Below, one piece after another: positions 16,971-26,671 of a stretch of 64,000 nucleotides of DNA (positions within the stretch are counted from its first letter, which is position 1; every line of letters begins with the position of its first letter). The stretch lies in NCBI RefSeq assembly GCF_014203755.1, contig NZ_JACHJS010000001.1, positions 5,952,001 to 6,016,000 on the forward strand. Direction: 5' to 3'. The DNA comes from Saccharothrix violaceirubra (GTDB lineage: Bacteria; Actinomycetota; Actinomycetes; Mycobacteriales; Pseudonocardiaceae). A model generated the notes under the pieces. The model worked only from the letters and a program-made list of their open reading frames with translations, made no database searches and had not been told where the DNA came from. Made by a program: the position numbers and the translations under genes.

Positions 16971-18166
16971 TCGAGGCGCTCGCGCGCAGGATGGCCGGAG
17001 TGGTCCTGGTCACCCTCGGCGCGACCGTACCGGTCGTCGCCTACACACGCCTTGACGCGTGGGACGCCGAACTCGCGGGCCGCGCCGACCCGTCCCCGAC
17101 CGGGCTGGTCGACATGCTGCTGGGCGGTATCGGCATCGTGTTGATCATCGGCGCCGGACTGTGGTGGCATCGGCGCCGCACGACGATGTGGCCGATCTGG
17201 GCCCGCTGGGCGGCAATCCCAGGCCTGTTCCTCGCGGTCTTCACCTGCCTTTCCATCGCGGAGAAGCGAAACGCGCCGGTCGCGCTCGCGATCGGCGTGG
17301 GGTTGATCGTGGCCTGCTGGGCGTTGAGCGAGGCGGTAAGGCTCGTCATGACCCGCCCCGTCACGGACGGGTTGATCGCGTCGAGACTCGAGATCCCGTT
17401 CCGCGTCAGGGTTCTCAAGGCGCGGTTGTGCGTTCGGCACGACAGACTTGTGCTGGACAGCCTGACCTCACAGCGGAAGCGGTCACGTGACGCGATCGCG
17501 GTGCCGTGGCAGGCGCTTCGGTCCATCGAGCTGGTCGACGTCGAACAGGAGACGGTCTGCCGGGTGCTGGTGTTCTCCGGTCTGCCGGAGGCGAACGCAC
17601 GTGAGTTCGACGTGACTCCCGGTCCCGCGCTGCACATCGTCGGCACCGCACGCGAACTGCTCGTGCCGGTCACGAACGAGGTCGGACGTGCCGTTCTGCG
17701 TGCGGTCGAGGCTCGATCAGCCGACATGGAAGTCGACGAGGGCGAACTCGCCGAGGACGAGTGGCGGCGGAAGAGCGGTGTCCGGACGACCAACGCGCTC
17801 ACCCGCGCCCAGCGCCGCGCCGGCGTCCACTACCGCACCGACTATCGACCGTACCGTCTGATCCCCGTGGCGGGCTTCCTTCTGATGCCTCTCTTCGCCT
17901 TGTTCGGCATGACGCTGTCACTGGCCACGGGATCGAAGAAGCAGCAGGAACAGTTCTACGTCGTGGACGGGGTCGTGAGCCCCTGGAACGTCGCGATCCT
18001 CGCTGTCGCCTCCATCGGGTTCCTGTACGTCCTGTACCGCTTGGTAGGCAAAAGCTTCCTGAGCTTCATGGAGGGGCAGAACTACATCGAGGCCTACCCC
18101 GAACCGCCTGCCCGAGCGAAGACCGGAACCGTACCGGGCTCCGGCAAGCGCAACAGGAAGCGATGA
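16967..18166 (+). CDS. 399-aa multi-pass membrane protein closing the ESX-like operon
   Basis: GTG 16,967 overlaps the previous stop (GTGA), with GGAGGG 12 bases upstream. Hydrophobic segments near residues 8-25 (MAGVVLVTLGATVPVVAY), 48-65, 80-96 and 103-120 form one cluster. A soluble domain of about 170 residues follows (VPWQALRSIELVDVE resembles a PH-like fold). Two more segments lie near 300-320 (VAGFLLMPLFALFGM) and 340-360. The C-terminus is basic. I do not recognise the family. From its position as the last gene after a putative effector, it could be an immunity or anchoring protein. Confidence 0.65.
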   Translation: MIEALARRMAGVVLVTLGATVPVVAYTRLDAWDAELAGRADPSPTGLVDMLLGGIGIVLIIGAGLWWHRRRTTMWPIWARWAAIPGLFLAVFTCLSIAEKRNAPVALAIGVGLIVACWALSEAVRLVMTRPVTDGLIASRLEIPFRVRVLKARLCVRHDRLVLDSLTSQRKRSRDAIAVPWQALRSIELVDVEQETVCRVLVFSGLPEANAREFDVTPGPALHIVGTARELLVPVTNEVGRAVLRAVEARSADMEVDEGELAEDEWRRKSGVRTTNALTRAQRRAGVHYRTDYRPYRLIPVAGFLLMPLFALFGMTLSLATGSKKQQEQFYVVDGVVSPWNVAILAVASIGFLYVLYRLVGKSFLSFMEGQNYIEAYPEPPARAKTGTVPGSGKRNRKR

Positions 18167-18334
18167 CCTGGATCGAGCCCCACGAAAGTGTCACCCCGAT
18201 AGCGCGGCCATTCGCTGATCGGCCAGCCAAGCGATGGCAGACCGACCCATTTGGCGCGCGCCAAGGATAGTCTCGACGGTGTTGGCGGAGTCCGGTCGTC
18301 GGAAACGTTCAGCCGCTCCACATCTGCCGATGGG

Positions 18335-21300
18335 CTAATTGGTCTCGTCCTCCGCCACCAGTTCCGCCTGCTGGAGGATCAGGTCGGTTGCCGACGCCTC
18401 CTTGTCGGGCGGATAGCCATGCTTGAGCAGGAGGCGTTTGATCCTCGTGCGGAGCTTCGCCCGCACCGTCTCCTTCACGTTCCAGTCCGTCTTTGCATCC
18501 TCGCGGACGATGGCTGTCAGCTCATGGGCAATGGCGCGCATGGTCTCGTCCTGCATCGCGATGCGAGCCGACTCGTTGGAGGTCAGGGCGTCGTAGAAGG
18601 CCAGTTCACTGTCGGTGAGCCCGATTTTTTCCCCGCGCTCCTTCTGCACCTTGATCGCCTGCGCGATTGCGACAATCTCGGCCATCACCTGTGCGGCATC
18701 AATGGTGCGGTTCTGGTATCGGTTCATTGACTGGGCGAGCATCTCCGAGAACTTCCGCCTCACCACGACATTGCTTTTTCCGATCACCTTGACCTCGTTC
18801 TCGATGAGACGGCGGACGGCCTCCAACCTCGCATTTTTTAGGTCGGCCGTTTCGAACCGCCGCCGAAACTCGTCGTCGATGATCGAGATGTCCGGGACAT
18901 CAATACCGGCTTCGGCAAACAGGTCGATGACACCGCTGCCCGACACATGCTCGGATACGATCTGCCTGATAGCAGTGTCGAGTGCCGCGTCGGATTCGCT
19001 GCGGCGAGAATCGGTCTCCAGTTTCGCGATCTGGCCCCGGACAGCGTCGAAAAATGCGACGTCCTCGACGACCGCCTTGGCCTCATCCGAGGTGGGTACG
19101 AGCGAATACAGCTTCTTCAGGCGGCTGGAATGGGCCATGAACCGCTTCTTCACGCTCGGCTGCCCGTCGCTGGCGTCCTCGAACTCCCCCGGGTCAGAGT
19201 CGCTGGCACCGTCGTCGGTGCGGTCAGTTTCCAGCAAGTGGTCCAGCACCGCGGTAACCGCGTAGAGCCACGCCTTCTGCCCGCCGTCGCCGAGGATCGT
19301 CACCCAGTCCACGCCGTGCAGCAGGTCGCTACAAACCGAGTGCTCGACCAGCATCTCCGGGATAGCCGCTTGCCGAACGTCCGCGCCGATGACCCGGTCG
19401 GCTTTGTCCCGCTGGGTGTAGGTGGTGAGGGCCTCGTGGAGGTCGTTGGCGATGCCGATGTAGTCGACGACGAGCCCGGATGGCTTGTCCTTGAAGGTGC
19501 GGTTGACGCGAGTGATGGCCTGCATCAACCCAGCCGAGCGCATCGGCTTGTCCACGTACATGGTGTGCATCGGCGGTGAGTCGAACCCGGTCAGCCACAT
19601 GTCCCGGACGATCACGATCTCCAGCGGGTCATCGGGATCGCAGGCGCGTGCCTTCATCTCGCGGCGCTGCTGCTTATTGCGGATGTGCGGCTGGAAGCGG
19701 GCAGGATCGGTCGCGTCACCTGTGATGACGACCTTGATCGCGCCAGTCTCGTCGTCTTCGGTATGCCACTTCGGGCGGAGCTTGACGACCTCGTCGTACA
19801 GGTCCACGGCGATCCGACGCGACATCGTGACGATTATGCATTTGCCCGCGAGCACACCCTGCCGTGCTTCCCAGTGCGTGACGATGTCGGTGGCAAGCTC
19901 ACTAATCCGCTTCTTCGACCCGACGATCGCCTCGACACGCGCCCATTTCGTCTTCAGCCGCTCCGCGATCTCCTCCTCCGAGCCAACGGTCGCGTCATCG
20001 AACTCATCGTCGATCAGGTTGCGGGCATCCTCCGGCAGTTCAACCCTGGCCAGGCGCGGCTCATAAAACACCTTGACCGTCACGCCATCAGCAATGGCCT
20101 GCGTCATGTCGTACACGTCGATGTACTCGCCGAAGATCTCCGCCGTCGAACGGTCCTTCTCATCAATCGGCGTGCCAGTGAACCCGATGAACGACGCGTT
20201 CGGCAGCGCGTCCCGCACATTGCGTGCGAACCCGTCGATGAGGTCGTAGTTGGTGCGGTGCGCCTCATCAACCATCACCACGACGTTGAGCCGCTCCGAT
20301 AGAGTCGGGAACTTCCGGCCCGCCTCCCGGTCTCCCTTGGTGAGCCCGAACTTCTGGATCGTGGTGAAGACGATACCTCCGGACTCCCGACCATCCAGCA
20401 GCGCTTTCAGATGGTCCCGTGATTCAGCTTGCACCGGGGATTCTGGCAACGGCGAACCGGGCTTCGACGAGGCGAACGTATCGTCGTACAGCTGGTCATC
20501 AAGGTCATTGCGGTCGGTCAACACCACGACGGTCGGGTTTTCCATCGCCGGGTGCGACATCACCAAGCCTGCGTAGAACGCCATCTCCAAAGACTTCCCG
20601 GAACCTTGCGTATGCCACACCACCCCAGCACGTCCGTCGCCCTCGACAGCCTCAACGGTCTGGCTGACCGCCTTCTTCACTGCCCAGTACTGGTGGTATT
20701 TCGCTACCGCCTTGCGGGTCTTCTCTCCCTCGCCGAACGTCGCGACGAAGTGGCGGCACAGGTCGAAAAACACGTCAAGCCGGAACATGCCCCTCGTCAG
20801 CACCTCGACCTGCGGCATCTTTAACCCATCACCATCACGAGGGTCCCGGATGTGCCCATCGATAGTTTTCCAAGCCGCCCAGTGGTTCCATGGCGCGCTG
20901 AATGACCCCGCCAAAGCCTCCACCCCGTCAGAAACGACCGCCACCTGGTTCCACTTGAACACATCCGAAATCTGGGACCGGTAGGTCTGCGTCTGCTGAT
21001 ACGCTCCACTGACCTTCGCGTACGCCTTGCCCGTACGCTTCAACTCAAACAGCGCCAGCGGCAGCCCGTTCACAAATAGCAGAATGTCCGGCCGCCGCGT
21101 CTTCTTCGCGCCTTGGATCGAGAACTGATTAACTGCGACCAGGTCGTTGCCAGCCGGGTCATCCCAGTCGATCAACCACGCCCGGGCAGCCCTGGCGTTG
21201 CCGTCAGCATCGCGGTACTCCACCGGCACGCCGTGGATCAGAAATCGGTACGCCCGCCAATTCTCCGACTCGACCGCAGGCGACTCAGCCCGCCTCACCA

Positions 21301-21517
21301 TCGCCACCACATCCGCCACCGCGTCCGGCGGCAGATCAGGATTCAGCCGGACGACCGCGTCCCGCAGACGACCCTCCAAGATCGTGTCTCGGTAGTCCGA
21401 GCGCTCCGCCTTCGGCTCTCCCGGCGCTATGTTGGGGCCGTACACATGCCTCCAGCCCAACTCCCCAAGCAGCTCCAGAACCCAGTGCTCCAAGTCATCC
21501 TCAGTCGGCGTCAACAC
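18335..21517 (-). CDS. hsdR: Type I restriction enzyme R subunit
   Basis: The 1,060-aa product is a full-length HsdR, the ATP-driven translocase and nuclease of a type I restriction-modification system. The PD-(D/E)xK nuclease shows as RPDILLFVN and LALFELK (D144, E158, K160). The helicase P-loop is HTQGSGKS (about 302-309). The DEAH box is MVDEAH (417-420), followed by GFTGTP and a second RecA domain with MWLTGFDSP and QAITRVNR. The C-terminal part is the usual helical region that binds the methylase. It starts at ATG 21,517, 12 bases downstream of hsdS. All nuclease and ATPase residues look intact. Confidence 0.96.
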   Translation of the reverse strand: MLTPTEDDLEHWVLELLGELGWRHVYGPNIAPGEPKAERSDYRDTILEGRLRDAVVRLNPDLPPDAVADVVAMVRRAESPAVESENWRAYRFLIHGVPVEYRDADGNARAARAWLIDWDDPAGNDLVAVNQFSIQGAKKTRRPDILLFVNGLPLALFELKRTGKAYAKVSGAYQQTQTYRSQISDVFKWNQVAVVSDGVEALAGSFSAPWNHWAAWKTIDGHIRDPRDGDGLKMPQVEVLTRGMFRLDVFFDLCRHFVATFGEGEKTRKAVAKYHQYWAVKKAVSQTVEAVEGDGRAGVVWHTQGSGKSLEMAFYAGLVMSHPAMENPTVVVLTDRNDLDDQLYDDTFASSKPGSPLPESPVQAESRDHLKALLDGRESGGIVFTTIQKFGLTKGDREAGRKFPTLSERLNVVVMVDEAHRTNYDLIDGFARNVRDALPNASFIGFTGTPIDEKDRSTAEIFGEYIDVYDMTQAIADGVTVKVFYEPRLARVELPEDARNLIDDEFDDATVGSEEEIAERLKTKWARVEAIVGSKKRISELATDIVTHWEARQGVLAGKCIIVTMSRRIAVDLYDEVVKLRPKWHTEDDETGAIKVVITGDATDPARFQPHIRNKQQRREMKARACDPDDPLEIVIVRDMWLTGFDSPPMHTMYVDKPMRSAGLMQAITRVNRTFKDKPSGLVVDYIGIANDLHEALTTYTQRDKADRVIGADVRQAAIPEMLVEHSVCSDLLHGVDWVTILGDGGQKAWLYAVTAVLDHLLETDRTDDGASDSDPGEFEDASDGQPSVKKRFMAHSSRLKKLYSLVPTSDEAKAVVEDVAFFDAVRGQIAKLETDSRRSESDAALDTAIRQIVSEHVSGSGVIDLFAEAGIDVPDISIIDDEFRRRFETADLKNARLEAVRRLIENEVKVIGKSNVVVRRKFSEMLAQSMNRYQNRTIDAAQVMAEIVAIAQAIKVQKERGEKIGLTDSELAFYDALTSNESARIAMQDETMRAIAHELTAIVREDAKTDWNVKETVRAKLRTRIKRLLLKHGYPPDKEASATDLILQQAELVAEDETN

Positions 21518-21529
21518 TGGCGTTGCCCC

Positions 21530-22678
21530 CTAGATTTCTTTAGCCCGCACCCGGCCAGACATCAGCAGCGGCAACAGCTCGTCACGAGTTTTGGTTAAGA
21601 CCACAACTTCCTCATCCAGTGCCGAAATGATCGAGTCCATCGTTGATAGCGCACTTTCGAGCGAATCGTCATCGATCCACGGAACAGAGAGGGCCGCCAT
21701 CCCAGCTTTGTTAATTGCAGCGAACACCGTGCCGGTTCCCAGATGGATATCCCACAGAGCGGTATCCGCTTGGAGGGCCTGAAACAAGGTTGCTTGCCGA
21801 CCAACCGCCCGAAGACCGCCTACACCGCGCCCCAGCGCGGTCTTCTCAGTCGCGATGTTCAGCTCGCCGACAGGTGCCCTGACGGCCACAAGAATGTCAC
21901 CTCGGTCTGCCAGACGAGTTGGCTTTGTGGTCCATATCCTCCGGCTTGGAAAGCGCCAACCGAAATCCCGGACGCCCTGGTAGAAGGCCACACCTTCGCC
22001 GTCTTCGTTGTATGTATCGCCTGGGGGTGACTGACCCATGGTGATGGTCGCAACTTCTTCCAAGCGGCGGCGTTGAACGCCATCCCATCCACGCCGGAAC
22101 GAGGCGAGTTGGGCTTCCGCAAGCCCCGCCATGAGTTTCCGGTTCGTCTCGATCAGGTCGTCGAGCGCACCGAGAACTGAGGCAATGCGGCGCTGTTCAT
22201 CGAGGAGTGGCAACCAAATCCGGCAGGCTTGAATGCGATCGGGCGCCGTATGAAGAATCTTCGAACCTGAGGCCGACAAGTAGAGTTGACGATTGAGATC
22301 GTTGGTCTTGAAGATGTAATAGGCAAAGCGCTCGTCAAGACGAGTGTCGTCAACCTCAATGCGACCAATTCGCTGGTTGTGCAAATAAAGGCGACCATCA
22401 TCCGGCACCACCATCGGGTAGCCCAAAATCTCGCCGTCGGCTGTTTGGCATGTCATTGCGACCAAAAGATCGCCCGCGCCCAGCCGGAACTTCCTTGGAT
22501 ACTCCGCGACGTACGCCTGAACCCGCTCAGGTTCGAAGCGACTAGAGCGATCCCTTGCAAAGTCTCCAATTCGGATAAGCCGAGGTTCGCTGTCGAGCTC
22601 GGCGTCCTTACATCCCTTGCTCGGAAACGCCCAACCGTGATAAACGTTCAGAACCTCCCCCAGCCGCACGTCACTCAT
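21530..22678 (-). CDS. hsdS: Type I restriction-modification specificity subunit
   Basis: This 382-aa protein contains two target-recognition domains separated by conserved helices, the usual HsdS plan. TRD1 begins VRLGEVLNVYHGWAF and ends before the spacer helix LDEQRRIASVLGALDDLIETNRKLM. TRD2 begins RRRLEEVATITMGQSPPGDTY and ends before a second copy of the helix (LSTMDSIISALDEEVVVLTKT). Its DNA target cannot be read from sequence. The gene overlaps hsdM by 8 bases. Base composition is clearly lower in G+C than the neighbours, as expected for a recently acquired specificity gene. Confidence 0.94.
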   Translation of the reverse strand: MSDVRLGEVLNVYHGWAFPSKGCKDAELDSEPRLIRIGDFARDRSSRFEPERVQAYVAEYPRKFRLGAGDLLVAMTCQTADGEILGYPMVVPDDGRLYLHNQRIGRIEVDDTRLDERFAYYIFKTNDLNRQLYLSASGSKILHTAPDRIQACRIWLPLLDEQRRIASVLGALDDLIETNRKLMAGLAEAQLASFRRGWDGVQRRRLEEVATITMGQSPPGDTYNEDGEGVAFYQGVRDFGWRFPSRRIWTTKPTRLADRGDILVAVRAPVGELNIATEKTALGRGVGGLRAVGRQATLFQALQADTALWDIHLGTGTVFAAINKAGMAALSVPWIDDDSLESALSTMDSIISALDEEVVVLTKTRDELLPLLMSGRVRAKEI

Positions 22679-24284
22679 CGCTCACGACCAGCGAGCCAAG
22701 CGCAGTGAGGACCGCAGCCTGGAGTTCTTCGCGTTTCTTGAAGCCCTCGCGAATCTCGTCATTGAACCTGGCGATCTTCTCGTCGAGGGGCTCACCATCG
22801 CCTTCGACTTCTTCGCTACCGACGTAGCGACCTGGTGTGAGGATGTAGGAGTGCTCGGCGATCTCTGCGGTCCTGACTACGCGACAGAATCCCGGGATGT
22901 CTTCATAGGGTTGGTCGCTGCTGGCGTCGGTGCCGCGCCAGGCGTGGTAGCTGTCGGCGATCTTGAGGATTTCGTCGGTGTTGAAGGCCCGAAGGGTTCG
23001 GGCCTCCATGAAGCCAATCTTGCGGGCGTCAATGAAGAGAGTCTCGCCCTTACGTGACCTGGTGGCCGCCCCATTGGGGATGCCTGCCTTGTTCTTAGTA
23101 AGGAACCAAAGGCACACCGGAATCTGGGTACCGAAGAAGAGTTGTGACGGAAGGGCAACGATGCACTCGACGAGGTCGGCCTCGACGAGCTTCTTTCTGA
23201 TCTCGCCCTCGCCGGATTGTTGGCTCGACAATGATCCGTTGGCTAGGACGGTCGCCATGGTCCCAGTCGGCGCCAAGTGGTGGAGCATGTGTTGGATCCA
23301 GCCGTAGTTGGCGTTGCCGTCTGGAGGTGTGCCGTACCGCCAGCGCACGTCGTTCTCCAGCCTGGTACCGCGCCAGCCGTCCTGGTTGAACGGCGGATTG
23401 GCGATCACGAAGTCCGCGCGCAGGTCGGGGTGCTGGTCGTTGTGGAAGGAGTCGCCCCACTCCGCGCCGAGGTTGGCATCGATGCCACGCAGGGCGAGGT
23501 TCATCTTCGCTAGGCGCCAGGTGGTCGGCACCGATTCCTGTCCGAAGACGGAGATGTCGTTGCGCACGCCGCCGTGGGCGCGGACGAACTTGTCGGCTTG
23601 GACAAACATGCCGCCGGAGCCACAAGCGGGGTCGAAAACGCGACCGTGGTAGGGCTGGAGCATCTCCACAAGGAGCTGGACCACCGAGCGCGGCGTGTAG
23701 TATTGGCCGCCGCGCTTGCCCTCGCCCCCGGCGAAGCGGCCGAGGAAGTACTCATAGACGCGACCGAGCACGTCGAGCCCCTTGTGTTCCTCGGCCGCCA
23801 GGTCGGCGCGAGAGAACACGTCGATAAGCCCGCCGAGCATCTCCGGGGTGAGTTCCTGTCGGGTGTAGTTCTTTGGCAGCACGCCACGCAACGTCGGGTT
23901 CTCCCGTTCGATCGCCGCCATCGCCCCGTCGATCCTGGCACCGATGTTCGTCTGCTTGCCCGCCTTACGCAGGTCCTGCCAGCGGTGACCGTCAGGAACC
24001 CAGAACACACCCTCGGCGGTGTACTCGTCCCGATCTTCAAGCACTGATTGCTTCGCAGTCTCGTTGGGCATGAAGTAGTCCGAGTCCGGGTCGTTGACCA
24101 GCCCGGTCAGCTCCTCCTGACGAGCGGTGAACGTGTCCGAAACGTACTTCAGGAAGATGAGACCGAGCACGGGGTGCTTGTACTCGGCGGCATCCATGGA
24201 CGAGCGCAACGCTGTCGCCGAATCCCAGAGGACCTCCTCCAGGCTCTTGTCCTGCTTCGCCTTCGTCCTCGGCGGCACCGGCAC
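22671..24284 (-). CDS. hsdM: Type I restriction-modification N6-adenine methylase subunit
   Basis: This 537-aa HsdM starts at GTG 24,284. The N-terminal helical bundle includes DSATALRSSMDAAEYK and LIFLKYVSD. The AdoMet-binding motif I is DPACGSGGM (218-226), and the N6-adenine catalytic motif IV is NPPF (296-299). The C-terminal helix KIARFNDEIREGF supports docking with HsdS. It methylates the site read by HsdS and protects host DNA from HsdR. As first gene of hsdM-hsdS-hsdR it would be made before the nuclease. Only decayed DNA lies upstream, so the promoter must sit within about 24,285-24,360. Confidence 0.96.
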   Translation of the reverse strand: MPVPPRTKAKQDKSLEEVLWDSATALRSSMDAAEYKHPVLGLIFLKYVSDTFTARQEELTGLVNDPDSDYFMPNETAKQSVLEDRDEYTAEGVFWVPDGHRWQDLRKAGKQTNIGARIDGAMAAIERENPTLRGVLPKNYTRQELTPEMLGGLIDVFSRADLAAEEHKGLDVLGRVYEYFLGRFAGGEGKRGGQYYTPRSVVQLLVEMLQPYHGRVFDPACGSGGMFVQADKFVRAHGGVRNDISVFGQESVPTTWRLAKMNLALRGIDANLGAEWGDSFHNDQHPDLRADFVIANPPFNQDGWRGTRLENDVRWRYGTPPDGNANYGWIQHMLHHLAPTGTMATVLANGSLSSQQSGEGEIRKKLVEADLVECIVALPSQLFFGTQIPVCLWFLTKNKAGIPNGAATRSRKGETLFIDARKIGFMEARTLRAFNTDEILKIADSYHAWRGTDASSDQPYEDIPGFCRVVRTAEIAEHSYILTPGRYVGSEEVEGDGEPLDEKIARFNDEIREGFKKREELQAAVLTALGSLVVSDE

Positions 24285-24359
24285 TCTCCCTTACCTGCTC
24301 TGTCACGCTAGTCGACTCACAGTAGCGTCAGAGCCTAGTACTCCAGTTGTAGATCGTGA

Positions 24360-24602
24360 TGTTCGCGGTTCATCGGCCGATTGTCGCTGGTAGTGGGCCT
24401 GCTGGGCACGGTATTGGTGGCGCCTACGCCATAGTGACCAGCGCAGGACGTGCAGGATGTCGGTAGCCCGCGCGACCACGAGCGTGTTGTAGAGGTGCCG
24501 GATTTCGGCGAGTGTCAACGGATCAGCCCTGTGGGTGTGGGTCTGGCGTGGGCGGTGACCGTCACGATCGCGAGGAAGGCATGGGCCAGCAACACGAGCG
24601 TT
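24360..24602 (-). pseudogene. C-terminal remnant of an IS701-type transposase
   Basis: Two frames joined near 24,517 give the typical end of actinobacterial IS701/IS4-like DDE transposases: TTLVLLAHAFLAIVTVTA, then LTLAEIRHLYNTL, then HVLRWSLWRRRHQYRAQ. The catalytic domain is absent. Its left part reads directly into the PAPS-reductase-like remnant at about 24,600, so the element has eroded down to its last 80 codons. Confidence 0.65.
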
Positions 24603-24841
24603 GTCCGCCGAGATCCGGCGCACCGGGATGCCCTTCTTCTCGGCGTGCGCGGCGAGCCGTTCGAGGTTGGCGTAGACGGCGCGTGGCTCCCAGCCCGTGT
24701 CGGCGAACAGGCGACGCCGAAGGGTGAGATCTTCCCTTCACACGCCAGGAGCAGGACCGTGGTGCTCCGCACTCTGGCGTCCAGAGACAGCAGTCGCAAC
24801 GCGGGCCCGGGATCGGGTGCCGCCGGGTTTGTCGCGGTCAT
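24598..24841 (-). pseudogene. Frameshifted PAPS-reductase-like / adenine-nucleotide alpha-hydrolase-like gene fragment
   Basis: ATG 24,841 overlaps the stop of the methylase remnant (ATGA). The frame reads MTATNPAAPDP then LRLLSLDARVRSTTVLLLA, like the family's LSLGAGVQSTT P-loop-like motif. After a shift near 24,735 it continues RRRLFADTGWEPRAVYANL, then AHAEKKGIPVRRISA, where complete relatives have FADTGWEP and VSAGN. The expected 200 further residues are replaced by transposase sequence. Such genes accompany cytosine methylases in actinophages and integrative elements. Confidence 0.65.
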
Positions 24842-25140
24842 GCCGCTGCCACCTCCTGCCCGGTCTGGGACCGGTGGTCGGTGTTCAGGAGTTCGGCGAG
24901 GTCGTCGAGCAGCAGGGCCACCGCGTGGGCGGCCTGCTGGGGAACCACGCCGTTGCCCAGCGCTCGCAACTGCGCGGTGCGAGGCAGCGGAAGGTCGGTG
25001 TCCCACCCGGCGGGCAGGCCCATGAGGTGCTCGACGAAGGCGGGCGCGAGCACCGGCCGGCCGTGGTTGCCGGGCCCGGCCGCCGGTGAGTCGGTTGGTG
25101 CGGGCGGTCAGCGGCGTCTTTGACTACGGAGTCGTATCGG
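24838..25140 (-). pseudogene. C-terminal remnant of a DNA cytosine methyltransferase
   Basis: The last 70 codons match the end of phage-type C5-cytosine methylases: APAFVEHLMGLPAGW, then AQLRALGNGVVPQQA. Upstream, a different frame preserves LDRYDSVVKDAADRP, the usual tryptophan-poor linker region, so at least one frameshift exists near 25,060. The catalytic PC motif and AdoMet site are missing. Weak similarity may continue to about 25,300. Confidence 0.65.
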
Positions 25141-25607
25141 TCGAGCTGTTTCCCTGCTTCTCGCACCACGTCTTGGGAGCACGTGGTGGATGTCGACTGT
25201 CGAACGCGCGGCCGCCGCCGGGGCCCGGCAGCGTTGTCGTGCGCGGCGATCACCGTCTTCCCGCGAACAGCACGAGCAACCGCCTCCTGAGGAGGTGTGG
25301 GTCGGTAGCTCAACCAGGCGGCGGGGACGGGGACAGCATCTGGCGCAGGATGGCGTAGCAGCGAGAGGCTAACCGCGGGTTCGGGCACCAGACGTCCACT
25401 GACGACCCCACCAGACCATCCTGGGTCATTGCACCAGCACCGAACATGGACGGCGGGTACGACGACCACGAAGTTCTTTGGCAGATCCGCCCGGCCGGTT
25501 TACCGCGACCTGGAGCATACGGCTGACAACATTTCGTCCAGAGCGACCGTCTGCTCCAGATTTGCTCCAGACAGGCCGCCGCAGTCCACAGTGGACCCGA
25601 AAGCAAG
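25141..25607. other. Gene-free stretch at the island end next to tRNA-Ala
   Basis: No convincing gene is visible. The stretch contains short imperfect repeats such as CTGGAGCA twice near 25,545-25,565 (minus sense), and is where an integrative element's attachment end would be expected. No integrase remnant was recognised. Confidence 0.35.
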
Positions 25608-25646
25608 ATCGCCCGCCACCTGCATTACCGCAGGTCAGCGGGCGAT
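25608..25646 (-). terminator. Terminator of tRNA-Ala
   Basis: The outer stem ATCGCCCGC / GCGGGCGAT (9 bp) is continued by ACCTGC / GCAGGT (6 bp) around the loop ATTACC, with a small internal bulge. It lies 20 bases beyond the 3' end of the tRNA on the minus strand. Confidence 0.75.
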
Positions 25647-25666
25647 TCGTATGCGGTATTCGATTG

Positions 25667-25739
25667 TGGAGCTGAGGGGACTCGAACCCCTGACCCTCAC
25701 ACTGCCAGTGTGATGCGCTACCAGCTGCGCCACAGCCCC
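25667..25739 (-). tRNA. tRNA-Ala (GGC)
   Basis: 73 nt without an encoded CCA. The acceptor stem GGGGCTG pairs with CAGCTCC, and the discriminator is A. The D-arm is GCGCAGCTGGTAGCGC. The anticodon stem TCACA/TGTGA encloses the loop CTGGCAG, giving anticodon GGC. The T-arm is AGGGGTTCGAGTCCCCT. It is transcribed leftward, so its 3' end faces the accessory island, the arrangement produced by integration into a tRNA 3' end. Confidence 0.97.
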
Positions 25740-25860
25740 GTGCTCACACGTCGCGTTCGAGGACTTCTGTTCCCGGCGTTCCGTGTGGCAATACCGTACA
25801 ACATCACGCCCCAGGGAGCGAAATCGGGGGTGCCCGATCGGCGTTCCCGCACGTCAGGGC

Positions 25861-26601
25861 CTACTTCACGAGGTTGCCCAGCCAGTCTCCGTCGAGGCTG
25901 ACGACCTGCCCGTCTTTCGCCACGGTCGGCGTGCCCTTGAAGTACGGCAGGGCCCTCGTAGTGTCCATCTCGGTCTGGGTGACGGCGTCGTACTTGCCGC
26001 CCTCGACGCACTGCTTGAACGTGTCGCCCGTGATGCCGAGATCGGTGCCGAGCTTCACGAGGCGTTCCTTCGTGTACCCCGGACCGCCCTCCTCGGGCTG
26101 GGTGCGGAACAGCGATTCGTGGAACTCCCAGAACTTGTTCTCGTCGACCGCGCACAGCGCCGCGTTGGCCGCGTCCTTCGAGTACCCCTCGGGGCTGGAG
26201 AACTTCACCAGCAGCGGCAGGACGTGGTAGCGGACGCGCAGGGTGCCGGCCTCGATCTCGGTCTTGATGCGCTCCCCGTACTCCTTCTTGAACCGGCCGC
26301 ACACCGGGCACAGGAAGTCCTCGTACACGTCGATCGTCACCTTCGCGGACTCCGGTCCGACGACGACCACGCCGGCGTCGCGCGCGATCGGCGCGGAGAT
26401 CCCGCTGATCCCGTCGGCGGTGGGACCCTCGTCGGACGACGAACTCTTCGACCAGATGACGCCGACGATCACCACCAGCGCGAGCACGACGACGACCGCG
26501 ATGCCGAGCACCACCTTGTTCCGGTCGCCCCCGGAACGGGCGGCGACCACCGCACGGGTCGCCTGCTTCTTCTTCCGCGCGCTGCGTTCCGCCCCACCCA
26601 C
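25861..26601 (-). CDS. Membrane-anchored DsbA-family thiol-disulfide protein
   Basis: The 246-aa product starts at ATG 26,601. A basic N-terminus (SARKKKQATR) precedes one membrane helix at about residues 30-50 (VVLGIAVVVVLALVVIVGVIW), then a Ser-rich linker. The outer thioredoxin-fold domain has the active site CPVC (98-101) in VYEDFLCPVC and a cis-proline in FKGTPTV. It fits the actinobacterial DsbA-like (Thioredoxin_4) family that oxidises or isomerises exported proteins. It is probably transcribed with or after the MFS gene (70-base gap). Confidence 0.88.
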   Translation of the reverse strand: MGGAERSARKKKQATRAVVAARSGGDRNKVVLGIAVVVVLALVVIVGVIWSKSSSSDEGPTADGISGISAPIARDAGVVVVGPESAKVTIDVYEDFLCPVCGRFKKEYGERIKTEIEAGTLRVRYHVLPLLVKFSSPEGYSKDAANAALCAVDENKFWEFHESLFRTQPEEGGPGYTKERLVKLGTDLGITGDTFKQCVEGGKYDAVTQTEMDTTRALPYFKGTPTVAKDGQVVSLDGDWLGNLVK

Positions 26602-26671
26602 GTCAGGATCCCTTCTGGAAAAGCCGCGTCCCGCAGGCTATCGGGAGATGCTGAGTGGAACCTGAGTGGTA

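Noticed and set aside
25305..25330. tRNA-like GGTAGCTCAACCAGG near the methylase remnant
   Set aside because: No matching acceptor, anticodon or T arm around it.
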